Positions 34,762-47,800 of a stretch of 64,000 nucleotides of DNA are shown one piece after another (the stretch's first letter is position 1; every line of letters begins with the position of its first letter). The notes under the pieces are model-generated. The model saw only the letters and a program-made list of their open reading frames with translations. It was not told where the DNA came from and made no database searches. The stretch is from NCBI GenBank assembly GCA_030867875.1, contig JAOWCC010000019.1, positions 76,164,861 through 76,228,860 of the forward strand. The letters are read 5' to 3'. The stretch comes from Actinernus sp. WN-2022 (lineage: Eukaryota > Cnidaria > Anthozoa > Actiniaria > Actinernidae). The position numbers and the translations under genes are program-made.

Positions 34762-35186
34762 CAGGCAGCCCAAGCTGTGACTATTCTCAGATAAAGAAAA
34801 TAAACTTACCTTGGAGTTTGTTGTTGTCCTGTTGTTTCTCTGGGGTCTAGAAATGGCGGTTATGGGGCATTTATCTCACTTTGGGGTTTTCTCTGTTCTC
34901 TGTCTAAAAGAAAGGAAAGGCTGCACACTCAAATTCAAACCACGAGTCACTTGAGGACAATTTTTCTCACGAAAACCCGTCCGATAGGCGTAATTTCCTC
35001 CGTCAGGTGAAAGGTAGATAGGTTTTCTTACTCCAGAAGTTTTCAGACTTGAGAAATCATTATCCTAACTCTTCCAAATGAACTCATTTCTTTGAAAAAG
35101 CCCTCTCATTCTTCGTCAGAAACTACGTGTGAGCATCAATTCGAGCATGCTGTCAAAATTCCTCTTTCCGGCAGCGCTCTTGTGAT
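34762..35186 (-). repeat. Left arm of a 3-kb inverted duplication, 5'-UTR-exon-like
   Basis: On the minus strand this reads as the reverse counterpart of 37215-37852: GAATGAGAGGGCTTTTTCAA, GGAGGAAATTACGCC, CCCCATAACCGCCATTTCTA, GACAACAACAAACTCCAAG followed by GTAAGT. The last is a good splice donor at about 34810, pointing toward TMEM42. It could be a noncoding first exon of TMEM42. Confidence 0.6.
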
Positions 35187-35404
35187 CAACATGTTCATTA
35201 AAGTAACCAGAAAAGTAAATTGTAGCATGTTGCATGGGTTTTATTCTTCGTGGTTATACAATTTATTTCTAATCATGACCGTGTTGGAGCTTGAGAGCCA
35301 ATGCAAAACAAAGTTTAAGTGTGGAAGGCGGCTCTAATAGCTTAAAATAGAGGAAATGATTAAATAAAACTGAGAAAGGAGAAAAAGAATTTAAAAAATT
35401 GTGA

Positions 35405-35480
35405 CTGGCTGGTGTGGGAATCGAACTCCAAATCGTTGGATTCGAGGCGCGCGCTCTACACCATTTTACCATAGAGCCGA
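35405..35480 (-). other. tRNA-like sequence (SINE head or tRNA pseudogene)
   Basis: The minus strand has an A-box-like TATGGTAAAATGGTGTAGAG and a B box GAGTTCGATTCCC. The acceptor ends do not pair as in a working tRNA. Confidence 0.4.
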
Positions 35481-35702
35481 TTCACTTGTAGACCAGTTTC
35501 AAAATAAGTCGAAGCTCTATGAGCGACCGCTCTCGTAAGCGACCAGCTCCGATAACGACCAAGATTTTGAATTCCCGTTTGAATTGTCACTCAAACTCTG
35601 TAATGAAAAGCTCTCGTAAGCGACCAAGTCTCAGAAGCGACCAGCTCCGTTAGCGACCAATTTTGGAGATCACCAAACGTGATTTTCCTTTGTTTTTAAG
35701 CT

Positions 35703-36671
35703 CTCCCCCGGGCATTTGATCAGAGGCTTGCTCCCGAGGGTGGGGAATTTGACGAGTATCTAGGCCCTCAGGGGCGGGCATTTGGCAAACAGTGGGGGTA
35801 TGGGGTAGGGCATTTTATCGGTGTTTAAAAAATACATTCGCATCACTCGCGTCGAAATGGAGAACGTGCGTGTCTTCGAAGACTTCCAGGATAAGGATTG
35901 CGCATTTGTAGAGGCCTGGTTTGAAAGAGTGAACCTGCCAAAATTGAAGGCCACTTTCAGAGGTAAATTGTTTATGTTTAAACCTATAAACTACTGTACC
36001 GTATTTCCTCGATTAAGCGCCCTGGGCGCTTATTTCAAATTTTGCGGCCAAGGGGGGCGCTTAATCGAGGGGGGGGGGGGGCGCTTAATCGAGGAAATAC
36101 GGTATGTTGTTTTCCTTTAATTTGCTTCGTGAACTTTGACCGACTGCGTGATATTAAGTGCGTGACATTTATATACTTTATAATATATAAGGTGAGTTTT
36201 GCGGTGAGTTTTGCTGCGACCCTAGACAGCGCGTGAGTTAAAAACATAATTATTATATCGGTAAATTTCAAACCATTACGTTTATTATAAAGTATATAAC
36301 GGGAACCAGGAACGATCGAGCCGGTAGAAATGATTGTTCTCATCCCTGACCGGTTGAAGGTGGTTTTCACCGTCGGTGTTTCCTGTGAATTGCTTGAGTC
36401 AGAGATTGTCAATAAAACAATGATTTCATTTATTTGTCAATAGTCTTTGCCTTGGCTTTGTCGAAAAATTTTGGAAAATTTTCCAATCCGGTCCCCGATG
36501 GTGGGGCATTTGAACAGCCTGGATGAAAAACTGGTGGGGCATTTGAACAGTTTTTCTGCCTTGGTAGTGGGGCATTTGATCGAATTTTTTTCAAAATGTT
36601 CAAATGCCCGGGGATGGCCCGGAGTGGGGGGGGGGGGGGCATGCACGGGTTTGGAATTGACTGATACATAA
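35703..36671. mobile_element. Unclassified insertion in the Tigger MITE, with an exon-like ORF
   Basis: The left edge CCCCCGGGCATTTGATC and the right portion GTTCAAATGCCCGGGG are partly complementary. The right half repeats GTGGGGCATTTGAACAG about every 35-55 bp (36500-36600). At 35821-35962 there is an open segment ending in AGAG and GTAAAT, a plausible donor, that reads ENVRVFEDFQDKDCAFVEAW and looks like a captured exon. A related CGGGCATTTG-type fragment is at 53100-53200. Confidence 0.5.
35998..36103. mobile_element. Hairpin element with CGTATTTCCTCGATTAAGCGC arms
   Basis: ACCGTATTTCCTCGATTAAG and CGCC on the left pair with GGCG and CTTAATCGAGGAAATACGGT on the right. A run of 13 G precedes the right arm. 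It is nested in the 35703-36671 insertion. Confidence 0.75.
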
Positions 36672-37214
36672 GAGACCAGTCTGAAATGCGTCTTCAAAAC
36701 ATCAGTCAACACCTGATAAAACTTACACTCCGTGGCATTTACTAGCAAGACTAATCCTTTCGACATGAGAATACACTACAATTAGCGTCCTATTTATAAA
36801 ACTAGTGGCACGTGTAGCGGAGATCAAGTGTCCTGTCGGCAGTAACAAGAAACAATAAATTGACGTTGACTCACTAAACAATGTCATAGTTTAATTGACA
36901 TCAGTTAACGATTTTCTTTAATGTAAAAAGCTCTCGTAAGCGACCAACATCTATTGTTCGCATGCGTGGTCGCCTACGAGAGCGCATTCTCGTAAGCGAC
37001 CAGCTCCGTTAACGACCAAAATTTTCGATTCCCGAGGTGGTCGCTTACGAGAGCTTCGACTGTATGTAGAAGTTCTGAACCCATGAACTTTGGGAACTAG
37101 CAGTCGTCAAGCGTTGTCAACTTGTTTAAAATTGTAGACACGCGATTGGCTACTCAGTACAATAGGCGGCACGTTAGACCCCGTGGGGAGAGTAAAGTAT
37201 CTGGCAATTTATCG

Positions 37215-37852
37215 ACTGTCTCTCTGCCGGAAATTTGACAGTATGCTCGAATTGATGCTAACACGTAGTTTCTGACGAAGAATGAGAGGGCTTTTTCAAA
37301 GAAATGAGTTCATTTGGAAGAGTTAGGATAATGATTTCTCAAGTCTGAAAACTTCTGGAGTAAGAAAAACTATCTACCTTTCACCTGACGGAGGAAATTA
37401 CGCCTATCGGACGGAAATTTGACAGATGCTCGAATTGATGCTAACACGTGGTTTCTGACGAAGAATGAGAGGGCTTTTTCAAAGAAATGAGTTCATTTGG
37501 AAGAGTTAGGATAATGATTTCTCAAGTCTGAAAACTTCTGGAGTAAGAAAAACTAGCTAACTTTCACCTGACGGAGGAAATTACGCCTATCGGACGGGTT
37601 TTCGTGAGAAAAATCGGCCTCAAGTGCCTCGTGGTTTGAATTTGAGTGTGCAGCCTTTCCTTTCTTTTAGCCAGAGAAGAGAGAAAAACCCAAAGTGAGA
37701 TAAATGCCCCATAACCGCCATTTCTAGACCCCAGAGAAACAACAGGACAACAACAAACTCTTAAGGTAAGTATATTTTCTTTATCTGAGAATTTTGTGAA
37801 ATAATAGTCACACAATGCAAATACAGAGCTTGGACTGCCTGTGGATAGACTG
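37215..37852 (+). repeat. Right arm of the inverted duplication, with an internal tandem copy
   Basis: This matches 34762-35186 in reverse. A segment of about 185 bp beginning GAATTGATGCTAACACGT is present twice in a row (about 37248 and 37433). The outer part reads ACAACAACAAACTCTTAAG followed by GTAAGT (about 37767), a splice donor pointing right, away from TMEM42. Confidence 0.65.
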
Positions 37853-38049
37853 GTTTATTTGAGTCACTTCGAAGTAAGAAAACTGAACTATTACAAATTG
37901 TGTACAATTCTAAATGATAATAATAATATAATTAACTACTATAAAAACTAAGTACTACTATGAGAACTACTAAAGCTAGAATTATTATAAACATTATGGC
38001 ATTAAACGAATTCCTACATAACTACTACCGAATATATGATAGCTATATA
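37853..38049. other. AT-rich spacer
   Basis: AT-rich sequence with AATAATAATA runs, possibly the 3' untranslated part of the LINE fragment that follows on the minus strand. Confidence 0.3.
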
Positions 38050-38250
38050 GCCTTATAACACATTGTAGGCATTACAACTGGAAATAATAAATGATTTAGA
38101 GAACCGTTTGGTTTTTGTGCATGGGACCGAAAAAAGCCTTTGTTTCCTGAAGTTATACCTAGTATTGGAGTTGGCTTTGGGTAGGAGATGTTTCAACTTA
38201 CTCTCATGATTCTTACTTATAGCTTGGAACTGTTTCCTAGTTAACATTTC
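38050..38250 (-). mobile_element. LINE ORF2 C-terminal fragment
   Basis: The minus strand encodes KHLLPKANSNTRYNFRKQRL and then CTKTKRFSKSFIISSCNAYN, the common end of CR1/L2-type ORF2 proteins (RYNLR...KSFIPS...WN). Only about 64 codons remain. Confidence 0.6.
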
Positions 38251-38334
38251 GTGATGGTCATGGATAGAACTAACTCCTGCCTGAGCTAGTGCGTCGGTGA
38301 TGGTCTAAATTGAAGTAATGCGCATGCTCTGATG

Positions 38335-38660
38335 CAACGAAGTTGGTCAAACGATCGCAACATGATACAGCATCCAAGACACCAATAGAAATGTTGCATG
38401 CGTGGATGCTGCACGAACGTTTGACCAGATTCAAACTGTATGCAACATTGTGCAACATCATGCAATATCGTGCAACAGGGTGGTCAAACGGACGCAACAT
38501 TTTCATGCATGTTGCAGGATGTTGCATGAATATGGTGCGTCCGTTTGCCCATGGATTGACATTGCCGGCAACGGTGAAATTGCAAATTGTCGCGTGCAAT
38601 CCGGCAGGAAATATTGCAGGTGTGTCAACCCTATTTCAAAGCAATTGCGAGTAATGCTGC
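38335..38660. repeat. Repeat rich in GTTTGACC and ATGTTGCA words
   Basis: The words GGTCAAACG, GCAACAT and ATGTTGCATG recur on both strands (for example GAACGTTTGACC and GTGGTCAAACGG). It looks like a palindromic interspersed repeat. ORFs across it are on both strands and are not credible. Confidence 0.45.
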
Positions 38661-38818
38661 GCGCAATGTTGCAGCGTAATGGTTAATTTAATTTTGTTAA
38701 TATCATTTACGAATATAGTTTACAACATTACCTACGTTTTACAATTCTAGACATCACGACTTTTTCTACCAGCCCTAAATTTCCGACCCTTCTCGAATCA
38801 CGAATACAGATCCAACAT

Positions 38819-41800
38819 TCACGAACTACTACTTGTTTTACTTCTAATACTACCACAACTGTAAGTTCTAGCAACAGTCTTAGAATCAGCCGTCAAACAT
38901 GGCAGAATGTTTGGCTTGGAGCCTCTCTTCTTCAGTAATTTCTCGTGTTCATCTCTTAGCGTTGTAAAGTCTCTTTTTAGTCGTACAAAGTCTGAGAAGG
39001 TTTGCCTCGGCTCTGGGGGCTGACTTTTAAGCGCTGCTATTTCATTAAGGAGTCCCGTGATTCTATTCTTCAATAAATCTCTTTCTTTGTAGAGATGTTT
39101 CAAGGTCTGGGTAGAGTCTTGGAGATCGAACTCAAGAGTGTCTATCACTTTGTCTTTAGTCTGGATCTCCTCTTGAAGTTGACTGTTTTCATTCTCAAGC
39201 TTAGATATCTTTTCTTTAAGTTCATTGACTTCGGACGTCAAATCCTGTGGTTTCTTAGCTGTTTCTTCTCTCGCCTGCCTTGCCTGCACCTCCAACACTT
39301 TTGTTTTGGTATTTAAAGCAGCCAAAGCCGTTCGAAGTGAGTCGTTCTCGCACGTTAGCTCCCCGATGCCTTTTTGCAAAGCTAGCTTTGCTCCGTCCAG
39401 TAGTTGATTCTTCTTTTTTAAGAATTCAATAGATGCATTGGCCTCTTGCAGTTGGACAGTCAGAGTCTGCACATATGGGAGAAAACAAGAAAGTTTGAGT
39501 GCTACTCGATCAAAGGTTGGAGCCATTTAAGTATCTACAAATGTATAAGTCAGGGCGCGACGAAAGTGCTGTCCGATAGCCTGGGTCTAGTGGATATCCT
39601 TGTCGGGCTAGTAGAGACAGGTCTGCAAATGTGCGCATGTCCAGTCAACGGTAGAAATCGCGGGAGCAGTCCTAAATGGTTTCCGTTCAGAAAATCTTCA
39701 GAAACTCGACACATCGCAAAAAAGACCGTGGGTTATGGAAAAAATCGCAAGAGTTAAGAGTTTTATTAGTTTAGTCATCGAGCCAATTAAATAGCCCACT
39801 TCCGCGATATGCTTTACTTGTCACGCACAAAGGTTTCAATACGAGGCTCCGTGCTAAATTAAATTTATTCTTTTTACAGATAAAAGAATAAATTCAATTT
39901 AGCACGGAGCCTCGTATTGAAACCTTTGTCGGTGTGACAAGTAAAGCATATCACGGAAGTGGGCTATTTAGGACTGGTCCACGAAAGGACTTAAAAATCG
40001 AAGCTTGTGCTTTTCTGTAACAATGCTTTGAAGTCCAAATTTCGAGTGAAAATTTAACCAAAACCAAAATGATGCGCGCGAGCGTGATTTCCCGGGTGAA
40101 TATCACGCATACGCACGCGTTTTGCAGACCAGTCGCATTCTCGTTCCCAGTGCCTCCTCAACTTAACTTTCAGTCGCTTGTAGCTTGCGCGATGGGCAAA
40201 GAACGACAATAGGCTTCTGGATATTTTTTGTTAATCAAAATAAAATTCGGGAAAGCTTAATAGACCCTTTGGGCTAGTGGAATAAGGTTGAAGGTTGCCT
40301 GAAGGCCTTTGTTTTTCTTTATAAACTAAAATGTATGTTTTTACATCAATATCGATTATACATAAAGTGAATAGGTGAATAGTAAAATATATATTGATTA
40401 GAGTGTTGCGTCTGAGTTAAATACTAATGGTACTGCAGGCACAATCTCTCTCTCTCTATCTTAGAATCTCCCTAAACGCGGTTATATCCTTCAATGAACA
40501 GGATTATTAACCGTGGGGATCAGCACAATCTATTCTACATTGCATTAACTTACATTTAATACTACATAACATCACATTACATCACGATCATAAGACATAA
40601 CTACAAAATATTACGATGTCGATGGGATAGAGAAATGTGCTTTCTAAATCGAGGCCGGGGTATACATGTATGATACATATAACACAATTTTTTCTGCAAT
40701 AGTGTGTGCAATAATAATAATAATGGCCATATTTATATAACGCCATATGCCACAGTCTCCTGGCGCTTTACATGACTGACATATCCCGTCAGTGAATTTT
40801 TCTGCTATTATACGGCGCTAATGTCTGCCACCGGCGCAGTTTACAATGTTGAGCATGTGGTTAGTGTGGCCAGGCTGCTGTACCGGGTGACAATCTCCTT
40901 CACTTTTTCGAGTAGTACAACAGGTTCTTTCACGTCCCCTTCAAATACTGATTATATAGAAGTAGAAGGAGACAAGGCCAACGGCTTATAAACGTTCCTG
41001 CCCAAGGACGCGGCCGGGATTCGAACCCCCGACCTCCCGCACTCTACACCGCAAGATTGTTCACATCGTGAAAGTTGTTGCGCATGCGTACGTTTCAAAG
41101 GCAGAACTTGCTCCTACTTTTGCAACATTGCTGGCATTGTAAAGTATTTAGTACAGTGTATATACATGTATATATCTTAACCCACAAATTGTTTAATTTC
41201 TTCAACATACTCCTATTTCTCCCTGGCCATTCTTCAAGTGGTCGACCTGTTCTTTTAGAGTTTTGGTCTCCTTCTGAAGTTGTTCTATTTGTTCCACAAG
41301 CTGTTAAAGAAAAATGATAAGAAAGTCAGTATAATTATGAGGATTGTGTAAAAATACATGTAATTACTGCTATAGAGGCTTAATTAAATCCAAGGACTCT
41401 GATACATTTTACTGATGGGAATAAACTACAGGAATTTATATCAACACATCTGACAAGTATCCATAAGATTTGCAAGTCAAAATATCATACCGCGCGATCT
41501 TGACTCTAAAAGGCCGGACCATTGTTGATTAATTTTCTCCCTCTCCCAGGGCCAATAATACATGCACCTCATATGTCCAAAATAGGAATCCCCATTGTTA
41601 ATTAATAACACATTCGATTGAACATATACCAGAATAAGACTAGATGGAATAGTCTCTGGAAATCACTGGTTCAGGCACATTTTACACTGTAATTAAGCTA
41701 CAAACATTTAATGACATATGATATTCAGGATATATCTAGGGCACGTTCTGTTGACCATATTCCAGAATAAGACTAGATAGAATAATCTCTGGAAATCACT

Positions 41801-44800
41801 GGTTCATTATTAGGCTCATCTTGCACTGTAAGCTTCAAACGCGGCTTAATTGTTGACATAGATATTCAGAATATTTTTAGAATACCAGTGGATTAAAATC
41901 CTGATATAGAACATTTATAGTGATCACTCTGTGTATATAGTTATTCTGGAACATGATCAATCGAATGTTAACATTCGTTTAACATTCTTGATTATTTTTT
42001 TATTTATTATCTTTACACATTTATACCTATACACATTTGAATATGTCTAAGTTTTTTTTTCTTTTTTTCTTTACGGCTGCTATATAGCAATTATTTTCAT
42101 TAATTTCTGTAGACAGATATACATATGTTTTTAACTGGGTAGCATAAGGGTGGGGCTTAGTAGAGTAACAATTAATGTTCTTATAGAAGTGGGGGTTGTG
42201 GTGTTCTGTATCTAGTAGGGGGCCTTGTGTCCTATTATACAACACCTGCCCTTTGGGCAAATCTTGAAATAAATAAAAAAAATAATGAATGCACCCTAAA
42301 TGTGACAATACTACCTTGTTCTTTTCTATTGCCCAATTATTTTCTTCTTCAAGTTTTTCAGACACAAGACGCATCATCTGTAATAGAGAGATCACAGGTT
42401 GGTTAGCAAGGAGAAACAGTTACCTTTTGTTAACAACTGGTGAGGCCAAAACAACTTACAGCAAAAACAATTATGCATTCGATTGCCTTAAAATGTTAAA
42501 GGAAACCCTGATTGTTGGAACAAATTGATGTTCGGTTGTTGGGAATAGTCTAAACTGAAAAAATGTTGAAAAAATGGAAACAATGATGACTTCTGTCAAT
42601 CTCTCTTCTGGGACTGGGCAGAGGGAGGAAACTTCCACCCCTCCCTACACCACTGTGGCCATGGTTGCTCCCTTATATTATTAGAAAGTAATAGCTCTTT
42701 TGTTGTGTAACAATATTAATAGAGCAACCATGTGATGTTTTAAGATCTTAGATTGTGATCCTGTGAAATGGCTCATTACTAATGATTAGGGCTGTGCGCA
42801 ATAAGGGCGTAAGTAACTCCTGATCACCTTCTAAAATCTCCCGTAGAAAACAAAGAATGAGAATTTAGAATGTGATCAGCCCTTCTTGTATCCATGCAAT
42901 GTTTTTTTCTTCAAAAAAGTGTATATTACCAACAATTTAATGGCAATTTGTTTATTCTCTTGTAGAGTTGAGACATTGGTCGTTACAATATTTGGAATAA
43001 AATTACTTTTTTTGTCTGAATCACTTCATTAATTTAGTGTTAATAGTGTATACCTCTTGTTTATGCTTTTCTGTGAACTGTCTATTGCTTTCGTCAATCC
43101 TTGCCAGACAATCTTTCTGCATTTGCTGAAGTTTTTCCTTAGATTCCTTGGCAATGTCATGTATTTCTTTGCATTTCAGCAGCTCTCTCTGGTATGATAA
43201 AATAGAATTGTGTTTCAGTAAAAACTTGGATGACACAAATATTGTATTATTAATAATAATTTGCATTAACTTGATAAAGCATTAGTTTGGATTAAGAACA
43301 GGACAGTATAATGTTATGTATGTTCAACTATTAGACAGCCACAACTTTGATGTATGTATGGCAATCTAAACAATTTAGTTATAAACACATTATAAGGGTG
43401 CATTTGATTGATCGTATTCCGGAATACAAATAAAATAAAATCAAATGTTGGATAAACACCCAAAAACGGAATTTCATTTCAAGTCTGGCTGAATCGCTTT
43501 ACAGCAACCCGAAAGTGGTCTGTAGATTTTCAAATGACGCCCAGGGTACCTGGACAGCCTCAAATTGACCTTTAATTCCCACTGGCACCAAGTTGAGATT
43601 GGGGTATCTCAGGCCTTCTCTTCAATTGGTTTTCCAATTATCTCCAGGGGTTAAGGAAGGCATGTTGTCGTGTGAGGGCGTTTGCTCTCCTTTTCTCAAC
43701 GTCACCTCTGGCGTGCCTCAAGGTAGCGTTATTGCTCCTCTTCTGTTTCTTTGATATGCCAATGACCTTCCTGAAGCAGCCACCAACAGCAATGTGGCAA
43801 TGTTTGCTGATGATAGCACGTGCTACTGTAGTAGTGCTACTGGGCCCTCTGCAGCCCTTCCAATAGCAATCTCCTTCAGCTCGACCTTTCTTCAATGTAC
43901 CAGTCATTATGGTCGCTGTCCTGGGAGATTTACTTTAATACATCCAAGTGTTTCCTCCTTGGGTTTTCACGCAAACGCAACGTGGCTGACCATTGAAATT
44001 ACCTCAGTCTGGAGCCTATCAGTAAAAGCTGTTGTCTCCCACAACGATCTTGGCGTCCTCGTTAGCAACGACTTCAAATGGTCTTTAATTTGCATATCAC
44101 AAACTGCATTTCTAAAGCTAATCGTATGCTTGGCTTTCTTCTCCGGAATTGCAGCAGCATGACCACTGTTCGCTGCCGTCACCTTCTTATTAGGTCTCAC
44201 CTATCCTATGGTAGCGAACTCTGGGCATTGCAGAGCTCTTCAAGAGATCTTTATATCCACTTGGAAGGTGTCCATGCAAAGGCGGTCCACCAAGTTTATT
44301 TTGCATGACTACGATTCTCTCTATAAAGACCGTTTGAAAAAAATCAACCTACTCCCTCTCTACTTTACTGGTTTGAAATTAAGGACCTTCTGTTTTTTTC
44401 AAATTCAAATGTGGTCAGTATGAGCTTGACATTTCCTCTTTCGTCACGATCAAATTCTTCTCTCACCGTTCGACCACAGCCAATCTGCTTCGACCTGGCC
44501 TTTGTAAAACCACACTTTTCAGGGACTCCTTTTTCAACTGCAGTGCTAGTTTTCTTGTATAATGGCCTACGCCCCTCAATTCGCACTTGTACAGTACGTA
44601 CCTCTATTGACTCTTTCAAGCTCTTACTTTCGACGTTGACAGAACTAGAACTTGGAAAACCTATTGCTCTACTAACTGCTGCTCCTATTATATGGTGCTC
44701 GTAACACGATAGGTTATGCCGTGTAAGGTACAATTTTTGCATTTTAAAATGTTTTTATTAGTATTTTTGATTTGTATTTTTTGTTACGGTGAACTTAATA

Positions 44801-47800
44801 TGGGACCCTTGTCCTGGTATTCTTCAGCTAGTCCATTTTTTTGTCCTATTGCCTTGTATTTATTTTTCTGGTGTCTAACATGACTAGGGGGGCAATACAC
44901 TTTGTTGCTCCAAAAAATATTTTTTAGTTCCCCCCCCCCCCCCCCCCCCCCCTTGAAATTATTTTGCTCTGCCATCCCTGACCTTCTAACACACCATTTG
45001 ACAAAACTTTTGTAGATGAATTTAAAATGATATTGTCTTGTTGGCTACAGGTTTTGGGCATATTGATTTGAATACAGTAAAAATAATAGAGTTTTATTTA
45101 AGTCACTCAATTGAAACGAACTGACTGTTTATACATGTAAGTTAGACTGAAATCTTAGCTGGATCATATTGCATCCTATTATTAACATATGTACTAAATC
45201 CATGTAGAATAGATGACTCAGATTGATAACATAACATAAAATACTTAACAAGAGGCTGTAAGCAGCCTGTACTCGGGCCATGCATATACACTGTACATGT
45301 ACAAGGCATCCCAACAGAAAATGTATTTATTTAATAGAATACAGGAGCTGAAATGTTTTGTGAAAGCATAGCTGTGTGACTGGACTGCATGTTGAGTGTC
45401 CTTAGCCTGCAAAAATAGATATTCCCTTTTTGGGGGTTTGAGTTTGGGGTGGGGCTACACCATTACAATATGAACATGTGATCCACCATAATTTAAGCAC
45501 AAGTTATCAGTCATAAGGTATGTGGTTCTTAAGTAACAATTCAGTATAATATAATAGAACAAAGACATTAATATCTAGACTTACTCTTAATTAGATCATT
45601 AATATATAAATAGGTGACAGACCATGCAATGCCTTAAAAGTCATAAGTAATAATTTAAAAAGAATTCTAAACTTAACTGGAAGCCAATGCAGCTGATATA
45701 ACACAGGTATTATATGGTCGATTCTCGGTATATTACAAATAAGACGAGCAGCAGTATTTTGTAGCTTTCCCCAGATCGCGGCCATACAGATGACCTGCGG
45801 TTGTTCTGAGCAGGTGTCGAATCTGATTGGTTGACCCTGTCAGTGTTGAGCCAAATCGAAACACAAAAAATAATAATACACCCTTGCAATTTCTGGCTTG
45901 TGCTGGCCAAATTGGCCTGGCCAGAGTATTATGAACTGTTTATGAAATGATTGAATATCACATATTATTTATCACCTTGAAATACATATAAATGACGTCT
46001 GTGTGTGAGGCCATAATACAATGTAATAATTAAACCACAACATGCAAATTTAAGGGTGAAAGCAGTTTAGTGGAATGTTATTATAGACTACACAGGAATG
46101 CATAATAATCAACAGCCTAGCTGCATGGTATATAGCCCAGCAAACAAATATGACACATTAAGAGATTAAGAATCCTCAGTGTTTCTCTAAAATGTTTTGT
46201 TTTCATTATTAGTTTATAATCATCTCAAAACACTGTTTATATAAACTTGTTTTAATATCAGCTATAAACTCAGTGTCAGAAAGGTATGCTGTTTGTAGTG
46301 ATGCCAACTCTCCTGGATAATCCAGGAGTCTCCAGATTTTGGACCTAATTGTCTCCCGGTTAGATCGAGGTAAAAATATCCTGGATAATTGCAAATCTCT
46401 GACTACTGGACTAAATTAAACTTGGGAATTTGGGGAGAGAGAGGGTGGGGGGGGGGGGGGGGGGGGGGGGCATCAAGCTGTAAAAAAATCTCCAGATAGA
46501 ATCTCCAGATTTCTGAACTTCAGGGGTTGGCATCTTTGTTACAGCAACAGCTAGAGTCCACACTTATTTATAGCCCTTAATTGACAAAACCAAGTGTTTA
46601 GGGCAAGTCTATCAAATATGACTAAGAGGGCCTCTTAAATTTCGTGAAGGTGTACGGTAATTAAACGTGTACTTTATGACCTTAACCAACACATGTCGGA
46701 CGACTATATATATTACGACCAACTAACGGCCAACACCTCACCATTAGTTGACCGATAGTTGGTCATTAGTTGATCAACAGGTCATGAGTTGGCCGTTAGT
46801 TGGTCGACAGTCGGTCATAATACTTTGTTGTGAGTTGGCTGCCATATCTTTAGGAAAATTGTTGAAAACAAGGAAACAAATTCATATTAAGCACCATGGT
46901 GGCATAATAAGTCATCGCCACTTCATGGGCTAGTTGAAATGTTATTAGTTGGTCGTTCCACCACCACTTGAAGTTGATTCCCTTCCAACTAGCTCTACAC
47001 ATTTTGTCTACATGGAAGTGAATGGAATACATGAATTTATATTGCTTAAGTCAGTTGATAACTTTATCCTCATTTAATTAATACTGCAGTGCTAGCGCTT
47101 ATATGCAGAACTATGAATAACTCCACTTGAATATACATGACTTTTTTTCTTTACAGGCTTGTGATGAATTAATAAAAATGAGAACACAACGAAGTCTAAC
47201 AGAAATCTGACTGTTCGTACAAAGGGGAATAAGGGGCATGGGATTTAGTGAATAAAGTTTGTAGACTTTAGTAACAATGCAGCAGGCATGGAATTATTTT
47301 GTTGAGATAAAGATGGAAACCCAAACTAAAAGGATGGAAAACAATCTTGAAAAAGCTGTTAACAGTTTAAATCCGGTTTACATCATTCTACTGAGTTTGG
47401 GGCAAAACTTCAACTTTGAGTGGGAGTGGGACGACCAGTTTGGGTTACAAAGTAATCTGTTTTATCGTAACTGATCGGGACTTGCATGCATGCACCCAGG
47501 TTGAGCATCTTGCCAAGATCTTGTAAGATCTTACAAGATCCTGTAAGATCTTGGCAAGATCTTATTTCGGCTGAATCTTGCAAAGATCTTGCCAAGATCT
47601 TGGCAAGATCATGGCAGGATCTTCGCAAGATTCATCAAGAATCTTAAGATAAGATCTTGGCAAGATCTTGGCAAGATCATGGTAAGAACTTGGCAAGGTT
47701 TTTGCAAGATCTTTGCAAGAATCTTAAGATAAGATCTTGTCAAGATCTTGCCAAGGTCTTGGCAAGATCTTGGCAATATTCATCAAGAATCTTAAGATAA

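Larger units (their letters stand above)
35507..37062. mobile_element. Second Tigger/pogo-type MITE copy, reversed and interrupted
   Basis: This is the reverse complement of the element at 3090-3705. The left end AGTCGAAGCTCTATGAG has lost its first C, and the right end GAGCTTCGACTG is followed by TA. Homology breaks at about 35702 and resumes at about 36672 with GACCAGTCTGAAATGCGTCT. The gap holds a foreign insertion. Confidence 0.75.

Noticed and set aside
35405..35480. Functional tRNA gene
   Set aside because: A and B boxes are present but the acceptor stem does not pair. Treated as tRNA-derived repeat.
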